A stretch of 64,000 nucleotides of DNA from Pseudomonadota bacterium (lineage in GTDB: Bacteria; Pseudomonadota; Gammaproteobacteria; Steroidobacterales; Steroidobacteraceae), in contig JAJZDX010000003.1 of assembly GCA_021805865.1 (NCBI GenBank), forward strand, positions 124,001 to 188,000. The letters run 5' to 3'. Under the pieces are notes generated by a model, which saw nothing but the letters and a program-made list of their open reading frames with translations, was not told the DNA's origin and did no database searches. Of the stretch, positions 9,048-18,881 are shown in pieces. Both the position numbers and the translations under genes were made by a program. Numbering within the stretch: the first letter of the stretch is position 1; each line of letters starts with the position of its first letter.

Positions 9048-9938
9048 ATGAGCGTCACCGCAGAGACCGTCAAGCAGCTACGCGAGCGCACCGGCGCCGG
9101 TATGATGGAGTGCAAGAAAGCGCTCCTCGAGACCCGCGGTGATCTGGATGCCGCGGCGGAGCTGATGCGCAAGCAGGGCCTCGCCAAGGCCGATAAGAAG
9201 GCGACCCGCATCGCCGCCGAGGGGGTCATCGCGATCGAGCGCTCCACGGACGGGCGCGCAGCGGCCATGGTGGAGGTCAATTGCGAGACCGATTTCGTGG
9301 CACGCGAGCAGGATTTCCGGGCGTTTGCGGCGGCCGTGGCCGCGCAGGCGGTGGCTGGACGTCCGGGGAGCCTCGAGGCACTGCTTGCGGCCAGGCTCGG
9401 GACCGAGACGGTCGAGGAGCGCAGGCGCTCGCTCGTGGCCAAGATCGGCGAGAACATCGGCGTGCGCCGCTTCGCGCGGCTCGAGGCGCCCGAGCACCTG
9501 GGCGCCTATCTGCACGGGACCCGCATCGGCGCTCTGGTCGCCCTGCAGGGCGGGAAGGCCGAGCTCGCGCACGATCTGGCGATGCACATCGCGGCCAGCA
9601 ACCCCCGCTACCTCTCGACCCGCGAGGTGCCCCAGGAGGTGATCGCCAAGGAGCGCGAGATCCTCACCGAGCAGGCCCAGGGCGAGGGCAAGCCTCCCGA
9701 GATCGTCGCGAAGATGGTCGAAGGGCGCTTGCGCAAGTCGCTCGGGGAGATCACGCTGCTCGGCCAGCCGTTCGTCAAGGACCCGGACGTGACGGTCGAG
9801 AAGCTGCTGAAGGGTTTGGGCGCCGAGGTGCTCTCGTTCGAGCGCTTCGAGGTCGGCGCCGGCATCGAGAAAAAGCAGGAGGACTTCGTCGCGGAGGTCA
9901 TGGCGCAGGTCAAAGGCTCGAGCGCGGCGAAGGCCTAG
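9048..9938 (+). CDS. tsf: Translation elongation factor Ts
   Basis: Guanine-nucleotide exchange factor that recycles EF-Tu-GDP. The 296-residue product (E. coli 283) begins [20 protein letters not shown] and carries the EF-Tu contact motif [12 protein letters not shown] and the core segment [10 protein letters not shown]. The ATG is one base after the rpsB stop, so translation is probably coupled. A longer in-frame upstream extension runs through rpsB and is rejected. Confidence 0.97.
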   Translation: MSVTAETVKQLRERTGAGMMECKKALLETRGDLDAAAELMRKQGLAKADKKATRIAAEGVIAIERSTDGRAAAMVEVNCETDFVAREQDFRAFAAAVAAQAVAGRPGSLEALLAARLGTETVEERRRSLVAKIGENIGVRRFARLEAPEHLGAYLHGTRIGALVALQGGKAELAHDLAMHIAASNPRYLSTREVPQEVIAKEREILTEQAQGEGKPPEIVAKMVEGRLRKSLGEITLLGQPFVKDPDVTVEKLLKGLGAEVLSFERFEVGAGIEKKQEDFVAEVMAQVKGSSAAKA

Positions 9939-10021
9939 GGTGATCCGGATGCGCGCAGCGCCCCGCAGAGCCTGTGTCCGCGGCCGCGCTCCGATGCACG
10001 GGTTCGTGGCTTCTCAATAGC

Positions 10022-10043
10022 TCAGGGGGTGCCGGCCCCCTGA
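10022..10043 (+). other. Hairpin just upstream of pyrH
   Basis: Perfect 8-bp arms TCAGGGGG and CCCCCTGA with a six-base loop lie between tsf and pyrH, ending 17 bases before the pyrH ATG. There is no T-run, so it is a weak terminator candidate at best. It could shape pyrH translation or mark an mRNA processing site. Confidence 0.4.
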
Positions 10044-10060
10044 CGAGTGAAGGTTGGTGC

Positions 10061-10795
10061 ATGGCGATTGAAAAATCCGAGCCCTCTCGCTACTCCCGCG
10101 TCCTCGTGAAGCTCTCCGGCGAGGCCCTGATGGGCCAGGGCGACTACGGCATCGACGCGGCGGTGCTCAAGCGCATCGCCGGGGAGCTCGAGGAGATCGC
10201 CGGCTCCGGGGTCCAGCTCGCCGTGGTCGTCGGCGGCGGCAATATCTTTCGCGGGGCGGGACTGGCGCGCGATGGCATGGACCGCGTGACGGCCGATCAC
10301 ATGGGCATGCTCGCCACGGTCATGAATGCGCTCGCGATGCAGGATGCGCTCGAGAACCGGGGGCTGCACGCGCGCGTGATGTCGGCCATCCGCATCAACG
10401 AGGTGTGCGAGGACTACATCCGCCGCCGCGCCGTGCGCCACCTCGAGAAGGGGCGGGTGGTGATCTGCGCCGCCGGCACGGGCAATCCCTTTTTCACCAC
10501 GGACACCGCCGCGGCGCTGCGCGCGATCGAGATCAATGCGGACGTGCTGCTCAAGGGGACCAAGGTCGACGGGGTGTACTCGGCCGATCCGGTGCACAAC
10601 CCGCACGCCGTGCGCTACGCGCGCCTGACCTTCGACCGCGTGCTCGCCGAGAAGCTCAGCGTGATGGACGCCACCGCCATCGTGATGTGCCGCGACAACC
10701 ACCTGCCCTTGCAGGTGTTCAATCTCAACACTCCCGGGGATCTCACCCGGGCCGTGCGCGGCGACCAGATCGGCACCGTCGTGACGTGCGAGTAA
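10061..10795 (+). CDS. pyrH: UMP kinase
   Basis: Phosphorylates UMP to UDP; a hexameric bacterial enzyme of the amino-acid-kinase fold, unrelated to eukaryotic UMP/CMP kinases. The 244-residue product (E. coli 241) shows [12 protein letters not shown] at the N-terminus, [12 protein letters not shown], the nucleotide-site segment [17 protein letters not shown] and [18 protein letters not shown] 10061 has GAAGG upstream; the frame extends further 5' but lacks family similarity there. It sits between tsf and frr as in most proteobacteria. Confidence 0.97.
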   Translation: MAIEKSEPSRYSRVLVKLSGEALMGQGDYGIDAAVLKRIAGELEEIAGSGVQLAVVVGGGNIFRGAGLARDGMDRVTADHMGMLATVMNALAMQDALENRGLHARVMSAIRINEVCEDYIRRRAVRHLEKGRVVICAAGTGNPFFTTDTAAALRAIEINADVLLKGTKVDGVYSADPVHNPHAVRYARLTFDRVLAEKLSVMDATAIVMCRDNHLPLQVFNLNTPGDLTRAVRGDQIGTVVTCE

Positions 10796-10816
10796 GAGGC
10801 GGGCTGGAGAATCGCA

Positions 10817-11374
10817 ATGCTCGAAGACATCAAGAAAGACGCGCGCGAGCGCATGGCCAAATGCGTGCACACCTTCCAGGAGGCGATGAAGAAGCTGCGC
10901 ACCGGCCGGGCCCACCCGAGCCTGATCGAGCATCTGAAGGTGGACTACTACGGCTCGGATGTGCCGCTGCAGCAAGTGGCCAGCATCGCCGTCGAGGACG
11001 GGCGTACCCTCGTGATCTCTCCCTGGGAGAAGAGCGTCGTGCAGGCCATCGAGAAGGCGATATTCAAGTCCGATCTGGGTCTGACGCCCATGACGGCGGG
11101 CACCGTCATCCGCATCCCCATGCCCGCATTGACCGAGGAGCGCCGGCGCGAGATCACCAAGGTGCTCAAGGCCGATGCCGAGAACGCACGCGTCGCCGTG
11201 CGCAACGTCAGGCGCGATGTCATGAACGAGGTCAGGGAGGCGCTCAAAAAGAAGCTCATCTCCCAGGACGATGAGCGGCGCGCCGAGGCCGATATCCAGA
11301 AGCTCACCGACAAGCACGTCGCCGACATCGATCAGCTTCTGGCGGCCAAGGAAAAGGAAGTCATGCAAGTCTGA
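10817..11374 (+). CDS. frr: Ribosome recycling factor
   Basis: Works with EF-G to split the post-termination ribosome. The length of 185 residues equals the family norm. Typical segments are KLRTGRAHPSLIEHLKVDYYGSD (with the conserved TGRA) and the three-helix-bundle C-terminal stretch VRNVRRDVMNEV. The stop codon shares its last base with the uppS start (TGATG). Confidence 0.98.
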   Translation: MLEDIKKDARERMAKCVHTFQEAMKKLRTGRAHPSLIEHLKVDYYGSDVPLQQVASIAVEDGRTLVISPWEKSVVQAIEKAIFKSDLGLTPMTAGTVIRIPMPALTEERRREITKVLKADAENARVAVRNVRRDVMNEVREALKKKLISQDDERRAEADIQKLTDKHVADIDQLLAAKEKEVMQV

Positions 11375-12165
11375 TGTCCCGCGCCGCCTCCCACACCGCC
11401 AGCCCCGAGAGCCTGCCGCGTCACATCGCGATCACGATGGACGGTAACGGCCGGTGGGCCGCCGCCCGGGGCCTCGCGCGCTCCTCGGGTCACGAGGCGG
11501 GCCTCGTGCCCGTGCGCCTGTGCGTCGAGGAATGCTCCGAGCGCGGGGTCGAGGCGCTCACGCTGTTCGCGTTTTCCAGCGAGAACTGGTCCCGGCCGGC
11601 GGAGGAGGTGGCGAGCCTGATGGGCCTGTTCCTCTCGGCGATCGACCGGGAGGTCGGCGAGCTCGACCGCAAGGGGGTGCGGCTGCGCATCATTGGCAAC
11701 CGCCAGGCGCTCTCGGTACGGCTTCAGGCCCAGATCGCCGCCGCGGAGCAGCGCACGGCCGGCAATCCGGGCCTGAAGCTGCAGCTCGCCGTGAGCTATG
11801 GCGGACGCTGGGACATCGTGCAGGCGGCGCGCACGCTCGCCGGCCAGTGCGCGAGCGGCGCCCTGCGGCCCGAGCAGATCGACGAGGGGCGATTTGCCGG
11901 CGCGCTCGCGCTTGCCGACCTGCCGGATGCGGATTTGCTGATCCGCACCGGGGGGGAGCGGCGCATCAGCAATTTCCTGCTGTGGAACCTCGCCTACGCG
12001 GAGCTGTACTTCAGTGAGCGGCTGTGGCCGGATTTCGATCGGGCGGAGTTCACCCGGGCGCTCGAGTTCTTCGCCGGCCGCGAGCGGCGCTTCGGACTCA
12101 CGGGTGGACAGCTTCAAGCCCCCCCATCGGCCGCTGGCCCGGCGATGAAAGCGCCCCGTCCGTGA
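11374..12165 (+). CDS. uppS: Undecaprenyl diphosphate synthase
   Basis: Cis-prenyltransferase that condenses IPP with farnesyl diphosphate to make the C55 carrier for peptidoglycan and O-antigen. In 263 residues it shows HIAITMDGNGRWAAARGL (catalytic D23), TLFAFSSENWSRP, and the C-terminal RTGGERRISNFLLWNLAYAE. It overlaps frr by one base and cdsA by four, so it sits in a tightly coupled frr-uppS-cdsA-dxr run. Confidence 0.97.
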   Translation: MSRAASHTASPESLPRHIAITMDGNGRWAAARGLARSSGHEAGLVPVRLCVEECSERGVEALTLFAFSSENWSRPAEEVASLMGLFLSAIDREVGELDRKGVRLRIIGNRQALSVRLQAQIAAAEQRTAGNPGLKLQLAVSYGGRWDIVQAARTLAGQCASGALRPEQIDEGRFAGALALADLPDADLLIRTGGERRISNFLLWNLAYAELYFSERLWPDFDRAEFTRALEFFAGRERRFGLTGGQLQAPPSAAGPAMKAPRP

Positions 12166-12974
12166 GCGACTCGCTTCGCAAGCGAATCATTACCGCCGCC
12201 ATCCTGATCGCGCTGCTGCTCGTCGTGCTGCTCGCGCTGCCGCCGCTCGCCACGGTGATGCTGCTCACCGTGGCGGTGCTCCTCGGGGCCTGGGAATGGT
12301 CGGGGTTTCTCAAGGGGCCGGGGCTCGCGATGCGGGCCGGCTACGTGCTGCTCATCGGGCTGCTGCTGCCTCTGACGTGGAGGCTCGCCGCGAGCCGCAC
12401 GGGCCTGGAGTGGCTGCTTCGGGCGGCGTTCCTGTGGTGGCTGGTGGCACTCGGCTGGATCGTTCTCGCCCCGCACCGGGTGAGGACCTGGTCGGCGGCG
12501 CTCGCCGGCCTGTGCGCGCTGGTGCCGGCCTGGATCTCCCTCGTGCGCATGCGCCTGGACAGCGGGCGGGGCGCACAATGGGTGCTGTTCGTGCTGATCC
12601 TCGTCTGGTTCGCCGACATCGGCGCCTATTTCGTCGGCCGCCAGTTCGGCCGGCGCCGCCTCGCCCCCGAGGTGTCCCCCGGCAAGACTTGGGAAGGGGC
12701 GCTCGGAGGGCTGGCCGCCAGCGTGCCGGTCGCGGTGATCGGCGGCTTTTGGTTCCACGTGCCGATCGGCGCGTTCCTCGCGGTCTGCCTGGCGGCGGTC
12801 GCGTTTTCGATCGTGGGGGACCTGACCGAGAGCCTGCTGAAGCGCTTCGCGGGGATCAAGGACAGCGGTAGGCTGTTCCCCGGGCACGGCGGGATCATGG
12901 ATCGGATCGACAGCCTGACGGGGGCGGCTCCCGTGCTGCTGCTCGGTCTCACTTTTCTTGGGGTACTGCCATGA
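12162..12974 (+). CDS. cdsA: Phosphatidate cytidylyltransferase
   Basis: Makes CDP-diacylglycerol from CTP and phosphatidic acid in the inner membrane. The start GTG overlaps the uppS stop (GTGA). The 270-residue product has about seven to eight hydrophobic segments from residue 8 onward, and the CDP-DAG synthase signature near the C-terminus ([20 protein letters not shown], then GIMDRIDS). The end overlaps dxr (ATGA). A longer upstream frame inside uppS is rejected. Confidence 0.95.
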   Translation: MSDSLRKRIITAAILIALLLVVLLALPPLATVMLLTVAVLLGAWEWSGFLKGPGLAMRAGYVLLIGLLLPLTWRLAASRTGLEWLLRAAFLWWLVALGWIVLAPHRVRTWSAALAGLCALVPAWISLVRMRLDSGRGAQWVLFVLILVWFADIGAYFVGRQFGRRRLAPEVSPGKTWEGALGGLAASVPVAVIGGFWFHVPIGAFLAVCLAAVAFSIVGDLTESLLKRFAGIKDSGRLFPGHGGIMDRIDSLTGAAPVLLLGLTFLGVLP

Positions 12975-14164
12975 TCGGAGTGGTCGTTCTGGGTTCCACC
13001 GGCTCGATCGGCGAGAGCACCCTCGATGTGCTGGCGCGCCACCCGGATCGCTTCCGCCTGGTTGCGATCGGCGCGCACCGCAATGTCGGGAAGCTCACCC
13101 AGCAGATCCTTCAGCATCGACCCGCCTATGCCGCCCTGGCCGATGAGGCCGCGGCACGCGAGCTCAAGGAGCGACTCGGGGATGCGGCGCCGCAGACGCG
13201 CCTGCTCGCGGGGCCGCAGGCGCTGGTGGAGCTGGCGATGCTGCCCGAGGCCGAGTGCGTCATGGCGGCCATCGTGGGGGCGGCGGGACTGTCCTCCACG
13301 CTGGCGGCGGCGCGCGCCGGCAAGCGCCTGCTGCTCGCGAACAAGGAATCGCTCGTCATGTCGGGCCCGTTGCTGATGCAGGCCGTGCACGAGGGCGGCT
13401 CGACGCTGTTGCCGATCGACAGCGAGCACAACGCGATCTTCCAGTGCCTGCCGCATGGCTCGCGCGCCGGCGAGGCGCCCGCGGGCGTGCGCCGGCTGCT
13501 GCTCACCGCATCCGGAGGGCCCTTTCGCGACCTGCCCGCGGAGCTCATCGCCGCCGCCACCCCCGAGGCGGCCGTCGCCCACCCCAACTGGGTGATGGGC
13601 CGCAAGATCTCGGTCGACTCGGCCACCCTCATGAACAAGGGCCTCGAGCTGATCGAGGCCTGCTTTCTGTTCGGTCTCGCCCCCGAGCGGGTCGACATCG
13701 TCATTCATCCCCAGAGCATCATCCACTCCCTGGTCGAGTACGTGGACGGCTCGCTCCTCGCGCAGCTCGGCTCGCCCGACATGCGCACCCCGATCGCTCA
13801 CGCGTTGGCGTGGCCGCAGCGGATGAGCTCGGGCGTGGCGTTCCTTGACCTCGTGAAGACGGCGCGGCTGGAATTCCGCGCTCCGGACCCGGAGCGCTTC
13901 CGCTGCCTGGCGCTTGCGCACTCGGCGGCGCGCGCCGGCGGGCTGGCTCCGGTACACTTGAATGCCGCCAACGAGATCGCGGTGCATGCTTTCCTCGAGC
14001 GCCAGTTGAACTTTCCCGGCATCGCCTCGGTCATTGAGGAGGTGATCACACGCTGTCCCGCAGGGAAAATCGGCGGATTGGAAGATGTCCTGGCCGCCGA
14101 CGCGGAGGCGCGACGGCGCGCGCGCGAGTGCATCCGGGCCCGTTCCACGGTCGCGCTGTCGTAG
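12971..14164 (+). CDS. dxr: 1-deoxy-D-xylulose 5-phosphate reductoisomerase
   Basis: First committed step of the MEP isoprenoid pathway, converting DXP to MEP with NADPH. The 397-residue product (E. coli 398) begins with the dinucleotide-binding GSTGSIG (8-14). It carries [10 protein letters not shown], the active-site [26 protein letters not shown], and [20 protein letters not shown]. ispD and ispF of the same pathway lie about 20 kb downstream in this window. Confidence 0.98.
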   Translation: MIGVVVLGSTGSIGESTLDVLARHPDRFRLVAIGAHRNVGKLTQQILQHRPAYAALADEAAARELKERLGDAAPQTRLLAGPQALVELAMLPEAECVMAAIVGAAGLSSTLAAARAGKRLLLANKESLVMSGPLLMQAVHEGGSTLLPIDSEHNAIFQCLPHGSRAGEAPAGVRRLLLTASGGPFRDLPAELIAAATPEAAVAHPNWVMGRKISVDSATLMNKGLELIEACFLFGLAPERVDIVIHPQSIIHSLVEYVDGSLLAQLGSPDMRTPIAHALAWPQRMSSGVAFLDLVKTARLEFRAPDPERFRCLALAHSAARAGGLAPVHLNAANEIAVHAFLERQLNFPGIASVIEEVITRCPAGKIGGLEDVLAADAEARRRARECIRARSTVALS

Positions 14165-14177
14165 AGGACGCCCTGGC

Positions 14178-15566
14178 ATGAACGTCTTCGGGCTCCTCTG
14201 GTATGTACTGTGGTTCGCCGTCGCCGTGAGCCTGCTCGTCACGGTGCACGAGTTCGGCCACTTCTGGGTGGCGAGGAGGCTCGGCTTCAAGGTCCAGAGG
14301 TTCTCGGTCGGCTTCGGCAAGCCGCTCGTGTCGAGGAAGTGGGGGCGCGATGCGGTGGAATATTGCCTCGCGCCCATCCCGCTCGGCGGCTACGTGAAGA
14401 TGTTGGATGAGCGCGAAGGGCCGGTGGCGCCTCAGGACCTGCCGCGCTCCTTCACCCGCCGGCCGCCGTACCAGCGCATTCTGGTGCTGCTCGCCGGGCC
14501 GGCGTTCAACTTCCTGTTCGCCATCGTGGTGCTGGCCGGAATGCTGTGGGCGAGCGGCGTGACGCGCCTGGCGCCGGTCGTGGGGAACGTGGCCCCCGGC
14601 TCGTTCGCCGCGCGCGCGGGGCTGCAGTCCGGCGATCGCATCGTGGCGATCAATGGGGCGCGGCTCGACAGCCAGCGGCAGGTGACGTTCAAGCTGCTCG
14701 ACCTGATGAGCGGCAATGGCGATGCGCACCTTCGGGTGAGCCGGGCGGGCGTGGCGCATGAGGTCGATCTGAGCGTCACCAACCCCGCTACCCGGCGTAG
14801 CCTCACCGCGCCCACGGGACTGTTCAGGGGCCTGGGGTTTCAGTTCTGGACGCCGCCCATGCCGGCGGTGATCGGCGCGGTCACCCCCGGCGGGCCGGCG
14901 GCCCGGGCGGGCTTGAAGGCGGGGGACCGGATCGTCGCCGTCGACGGACATCCGGTGAAGAATTTCGAGGAGCTGGTCGGCGAGATCAGCCCGAATCCCG
15001 GCAGGAAACTGTCCGTGACCTATCGGCGCGGGCAGACCGTGCGCACCGTCGCGGTGACGCCGGTGAGCGTCATGGTCGGCGGCAGGCGCATCGGGCGGAT
15101 CGAGGCCGAAGGACGGCTCACGCTCACCTATCCTGCGGGCATGCTCCGTCACGTGACGCTCGGGCCGCTGTCGGCCCTGGGGCATGCCACGCACCGGGTC
15201 TGGTCGATGACGGCGCTGCAGGCGCATCTGCTCTGGCGCATGCTGCTCGGGGACGTGTCGCTCGCGAACCTGAGCGGCCCGCTGTCGATCGCCGAGTACG
15301 CCGGCCAGTCGGCGAGCGCGGGGGTGAGCTCCTTCCTCGGCTTCCTCGTGCTGATCTCGCTCTCCCTCGGCTTCCTCAACCTGCTGCCGATTCCCATCCT
15401 CGACGGAGGCCAGATCCTCTTCCAGCTCATCGAATGGGTGAAGGGCGGCCCGCTGTCGGAGCGGGCGCAGATCCTCGGGCAGCAGGTGGGCATCGCGCTG
15501 CTGTTCCTGCTGGGGGCGGTGGTGATTTTCAACGATATCGCGCGCATCGCGCGCCAGTTCAATTGA
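14178..15566 (+). CDS. rseP: Site-2 zinc metalloprotease RseP
   Basis: Intramembrane protease that cleaves anti-sigma factor RseA after its first cut, freeing RpoE. The 462-residue product (E. coli 450) has the zinc motif HEFGH (24-28) in the first transmembrane segment and two periplasmic PDZ domains (about 115-195 and 205-290). Final membrane helices contain the second metal-site motif, the LDGG stretch near 406. ATG 14178 comes 13 bases after the dxr stop. Its likely substrate, RseA, is encoded at about 55.5-56.1 kb. Confidence 0.96.
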   Translation: MNVFGLLWYVLWFAVAVSLLVTVHEFGHFWVARRLGFKVQRFSVGFGKPLVSRKWGRDAVEYCLAPIPLGGYVKMLDEREGPVAPQDLPRSFTRRPPYQRILVLLAGPAFNFLFAIVVLAGMLWASGVTRLAPVVGNVAPGSFAARAGLQSGDRIVAINGARLDSQRQVTFKLLDLMSGNGDAHLRVSRAGVAHEVDLSVTNPATRRSLTAPTGLFRGLGFQFWTPPMPAVIGAVTPGGPAARAGLKAGDRIVAVDGHPVKNFEELVGEISPNPGRKLSVTYRRGQTVRTVAVTPVSVMVGGRRIGRIEAEGRLTLTYPAGMLRHVTLGPLSALGHATHRVWSMTALQAHLLWRMLLGDVSLANLSGPLSIAEYAGQSASAGVSSFLGFLVLISLSLGFLNLLPIPILDGGQILFQLIEWVKGGPLSERAQILGQQVGIALLFLLGAVVIFNDIARIARQFN

Positions 15567-15608
15567 CCGCTGATTGACAACCAAGCCGGACCCTGGAGGT
15601 CCGCTGCT

Positions 15609-15633
15609 CCCCGCGAGCACGCGCCGCGCGGGG
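15609..15633. other. Hairpin between rseP and bamA
   Basis: Arms CCCCGCG and CGCGGGG flank an 11-base loop in the 161-bp rseP-bamA gap. There is no T-run. It may slow or partly end transcription from rseP; no clear bamA promoter was recognised in the rest of the gap. Confidence 0.3.
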
Positions 15634-15727
15634 AACCGGGGGATGCTTACGTGATTGATGCAACAGACTGGGGACAAATGCTCGAGACCGTGACGATTCA
15701 TCGTGATAGCCCGGCGGTGCGCGCCGT

Positions 15728-18163
15728 ATGAAGCCACGTGTCGCGCTGGTCTCGGCCGCGCTCGCCGTGCATGCGGCGCTAGCTCTCGCCCAGGGCAACA
15801 TCACGCCCTCGGCGTCGAACTTCGTCGTGGGCAACATCAAGGTGGAGGGCCTGCAGCGCATCTCCGAGGGGACGATTTTCAACTACCTGCCGGTGAACAT
15901 CGGCGATCATCTCACGGCCCGCAAGGGTCGCGAGGCGATCCGCGCGCTCTATGCGACCGGGTTTTTCCGCGACGTGGAGCTGCGACGCCAGGGCAATACG
16001 CTGATCGTGGTGGTGCTCGAGCGGCCCTCGATCGAGAGCTTCACCGTCAAGGGAAACAAGGCGATCAAGACCAAGCAGCTGATGAAGTCGCTGCGCAACG
16101 TCGGCCTCGCCCCGGGGAAGATCTTCGACCGCTCGACGCTGCAGAACGTGACCGAGTACCTCACCGACATGTACTACGGGCGCGGCAAGTACGGGGTGCG
16201 CATCAACACCAAGGTGACGCCCGAGAGCGGCAACCGGGTGAAGATCGCGATCAACATCGACGAGGGCGGCCGCGCGGTGATCCGCTCGATCAACATCGTC
16301 GGGGACAACAGCTTTCCGAAGGGGAAGCTGCTCGGTCAGTTTCACCTGAAGACCCCGAACTGGCTGTCCTGGTACAAGCAGGACGACCGCTACTCCCGCC
16401 AGACGTTAAAGGGCGACCTCGAGCGGCTGCGGGACTTCTACATGAATCGGGGCTATGCGAACTTCGAGATCCGCTCGACGCAGGTGCAGATCAGCCCCGA
16501 CAAGAAGGACATCTTCATCACCGTCGCCATCAAGCAGGGGCAGGTGTTCAGGGTCTCGAAGATCAAGCTCGCCGGCACGTTCGTCGTGCCCGAGGCGCAG
16601 CTCGCGCGCCTGGTGACGGTGCACCCCGGGCAGGTCTTCGACCGCGAGCGCATCACCGACACGCAGAAGCTGATCCAGAACCGGCTGGGCGCCTACGGGT
16701 ACGCCTTTGCGAAGGTGGACCCGGTGCCGACGCCCGATAACAAGACCCACCAGGTGGAGCTCACGTTCTTCGTCGATCCGGGCGACCGGGTGTACGTGCG
16801 CAAGGTGGCCTTCACGGGTGAGACGGCGATCGATGATGTGGTCTTGAGGCGCGAGCTGCGCCAGCTCGAGGGCGGCTGGCTCTCGAACGTGGCGCTCGAG
16901 CGCTCCAAGCTCTTCATCCAGCGCCTGCCCTACGTGAAGGACGTGAGCTACAGCACCCACCGGGTGCAGGGCTCCCCCGATGAGGTCGACGTCGATTACA
17001 AGATCAAGCAGGGACCGGCCGCGCAGCTCTCGGGCGGCATCGGCTACTCGGGCCTGTACAAGCTGATGCTCAACGCGAGCTTCGCCGATGCCGACTTTCT
17101 CGGCACGGGCAACCGCCTGGCGATCAATCTTTCCGGCGGCGCCTTCGACAAGACCTACTCCGTGAGCTACACGAACCCCTTCATCACCATGAACGGGGTG
17201 TCGCAGACGCTGCAGGCGACCTACAGCGACGTCACGCAGTTCGTCTCATCCTCTTCGCAATTCGACTCCAAGACCCTCGATGCGGGGCCGAGCTGGAGCT
17301 ATCCGATCAGCGAGTTCCAGTACCTCACCTTCGGGGCGGCCTTCGAGGACGCCCGGCTCCTCACCACTTCCCAGGGCAGCGCCACCCAGGCCATCGAGTG
17401 GGTGCAGCACAACGGCAGCCCCTACAGCCAGCTGGTGCACCAGGACTATTACAACAACGACTTCGTGCTGTACGGCACGAACTTCAACGACGTGCAGCTG
17501 ATGGCCGGGTGGGGCATCGATGACCGCAACCGCACGCTGTTCGCGACCCGCGGCATGATGGCCTCCCTCAGCATGAGCGCCACCGTTCCGAGCAGCAGCG
17601 TCGAGTACTGGGTCGGAAGCGCGCGCTACCTGCAGTACTTGCCGCTCTGGCCGCACCACCTCACCCTCGCGTTCCACGAGTCGGTCGACTACGGCTCCTC
17701 CTTCGGCCACACCACGGGCCTGCCCCCCTACCGGCTGTTCTTCGGCGGCGGCCCTGACTCGGTCCGCGGGTACCGGGAGGCCTTCCTCGGGCCGCGCGAC
17801 AACTTCGGCAACCCCTACGGCGGCAACTTCGACATCGTGAGCCAGAACGAGCTGCTGCTGCCCATGCCCGCCAAGTGGCGCCACAGCGCCCGGGTGGCCT
17901 TGTTCTTTGACGTGGGCAACGTCTTCTACACCGGCAACCGCATCAAGTTCTACGGGCCGGCCGGCTTGCCGGTGACCTATCACCTCACCGGCTGGGGGAG
18001 CCTGAAGCGCTCGGCGGGCATCGCGGTGGAGTGGCTCTCGCCCATGGGGCTGTTCCAGTTCAGCTATGGCATTCCGCTCAATGCGACCCATTACAATCTT
18101 GCCAAGAATCAATGGGGTGATCAGACGAGCGGCTTCCAGTTCACGGTCGGCCAGGCGTTTTGA
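15728..18163 (+). CDS. bamA: Outer-membrane protein assembly factor BamA
   Basis: Central pore of the BAM complex that folds beta-barrel proteins into the outer membrane. The 811-residue product matches E. coli (810). An N-terminal signal peptide ends near residue 20 (ALALAQG). Five POTRA repeats follow (about 24-420), starting at GNIKVEGLQRISEGTI, and a 16-strand barrel carries the conserved loop-6 motif GGPDSVRGY. The last residue is Phe, as in most outer-membrane barrels. Its chaperone skp and the lipid A genes follow. Confidence 0.98.
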   Translation: MKPRVALVSAALAVHAALALAQGNITPSASNFVVGNIKVEGLQRISEGTIFNYLPVNIGDHLTARKGREAIRALYATGFFRDVELRRQGNTLIVVVLERPSIESFTVKGNKAIKTKQLMKSLRNVGLAPGKIFDRSTLQNVTEYLTDMYYGRGKYGVRINTKVTPESGNRVKIAINIDEGGRAVIRSINIVGDNSFPKGKLLGQFHLKTPNWLSWYKQDDRYSRQTLKGDLERLRDFYMNRGYANFEIRSTQVQISPDKKDIFITVAIKQGQVFRVSKIKLAGTFVVPEAQLARLVTVHPGQVFDRERITDTQKLIQNRLGAYGYAFAKVDPVPTPDNKTHQVELTFFVDPGDRVYVRKVAFTGETAIDDVVLRRELRQLEGGWLSNVALERSKLFIQRLPYVKDVSYSTHRVQGSPDEVDVDYKIKQGPAAQLSGGIGYSGLYKLMLNASFADADFLGTGNRLAINLSGGAFDKTYSVSYTNPFITMNGVSQTLQATYSDVTQFVSSSSQFDSKTLDAGPSWSYPISEFQYLTFGAAFEDARLLTTSQGSATQAIEWVQHNGSPYSQLVHQDYYNNDFVLYGTNFNDVQLMAGWGIDDRNRTLFATRGMMASLSMSATVPSSSVEYWVGSARYLQYLPLWPHHLTLAFHESVDYGSSFGHTTGLPPYRLFFGGGPDSVRGYREAFLGPRDNFGNPYGGNFDIVSQNELLLPMPAKWRHSARVALFFDVGNVFYTGNRIKFYGPAGLPVTYHLTGWGSLKRSAGIAVEWLSPMGLFQFSYGIPLNATHYNLAKNQWGDQTSGFQFTVGQAF

Positions 18164-18267
18164 CGGATCTCAGCGAGGGGCGGGGGCGGCCGGCCCGCGC
18201 GGCCCGGTCGCGCTGCCCGCGAAGAGACCGGGACGCGCATCGGCCGTAGTGGTAGCATTCCCCGCTT

Positions 18268-18300
18268 GGCCGCCACCGGCGGCCTATTAATATTATTTTA
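18268..18300 (+). terminator. Terminator after bamA, possibly also a promoter region for skp
   Basis: The perfect 7-bp stem GGCCGCC/GGCGGCC with loop ACC (18268-18284) is followed directly by the AT-rich stretch TATTAATATTATTTTA. The tail is mixed T and A rather than a pure T-run. TATTAAT could equally act as a -10 element for the skp-lpxD-fabZ-lpxA-lpxB run. Confidence 0.55.
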
Positions 18301-18326
18301 TTCCATTGCATCCGAGGTGGGTTGCC

Positions 18327-18866
18327 GTGAAGCGCTTGAGCAGAAGCAGTTCAGTCGTTGTGATGATCGCCGCCGGCATCATGGCCGTGGCACTGGCGCC
18401 GGCGAGAGCGCAGGCCGCCGGCCTCAAGGTCGCCGTGGTCGATTACCTGGCGCTGGTGCAGGCCTCGCCGCAATACCGCTCGGCCATCGCGACGTTGCGC
18501 GGGCAGTTTCTGCCGAAGCAGAAACACCTGCAGAGCGAGGCCACTGCGCTCAAGGCCAAGCAGGCGACGCTGCAGCGCAATGCGGCGACCATGACCCAGG
18601 ACCAGCTCGAGCAGGCCGAGCTCAATCTGCGCGAGAAGGCGCAGTCGTTCCAGGAAGAGCAGATGTCGGTCGAGCGGGCCCTCAACACGCGCCGCAACGA
18701 GCTGATGTCGAACGTGCAGAAGACTCTGGTGGGTGTCGTGCAGGTCTACGCGCGCCAGCACGGCTACAACCTCGTGCTGTCCTCCGACGCGGTGCTGTAC
18801 GCCGATGGCGCGATCGACATCACTCCCGCCCTGCTGAAAGAGTTCAAGGGTCCCGCCGCCCACTAG
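18327..18866 (+). CDS. skp: Periplasmic chaperone Skp/OmpH
   Basis: Holds unfolded outer-membrane proteins on their way to BamA. The start taken is GTG 18327, preceded by GAGGTGGG. It gives a signal peptide (MKRLSRSSSVVVMIAAG, cut near ARAQAA) and a mature chain beginning LKVAVVDYLALVQASPQYRS. A central Gln/Glu-rich helical region (about 60-140) forms the tentacle coiled coil. The 179-residue length fits the family. A TTG seven codons upstream is less likely. It lies between bamA and lpxD as in E. coli. Confidence 0.93.
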   Translation: MKRLSRSSSVVVMIAAGIMAVALAPARAQAAGLKVAVVDYLALVQASPQYRSAIATLRGQFLPKQKHLQSEATALKAKQATLQRNAATMTQDQLEQAELNLREKAQSFQEEQMSVERALNTRRNELMSNVQKTLVGVVQVYARQHGYNLVLSSDAVLYADGAIDITPALLKEFKGPAAH

Positions 18867-18881
18867 CGGCCCATTTCCTCC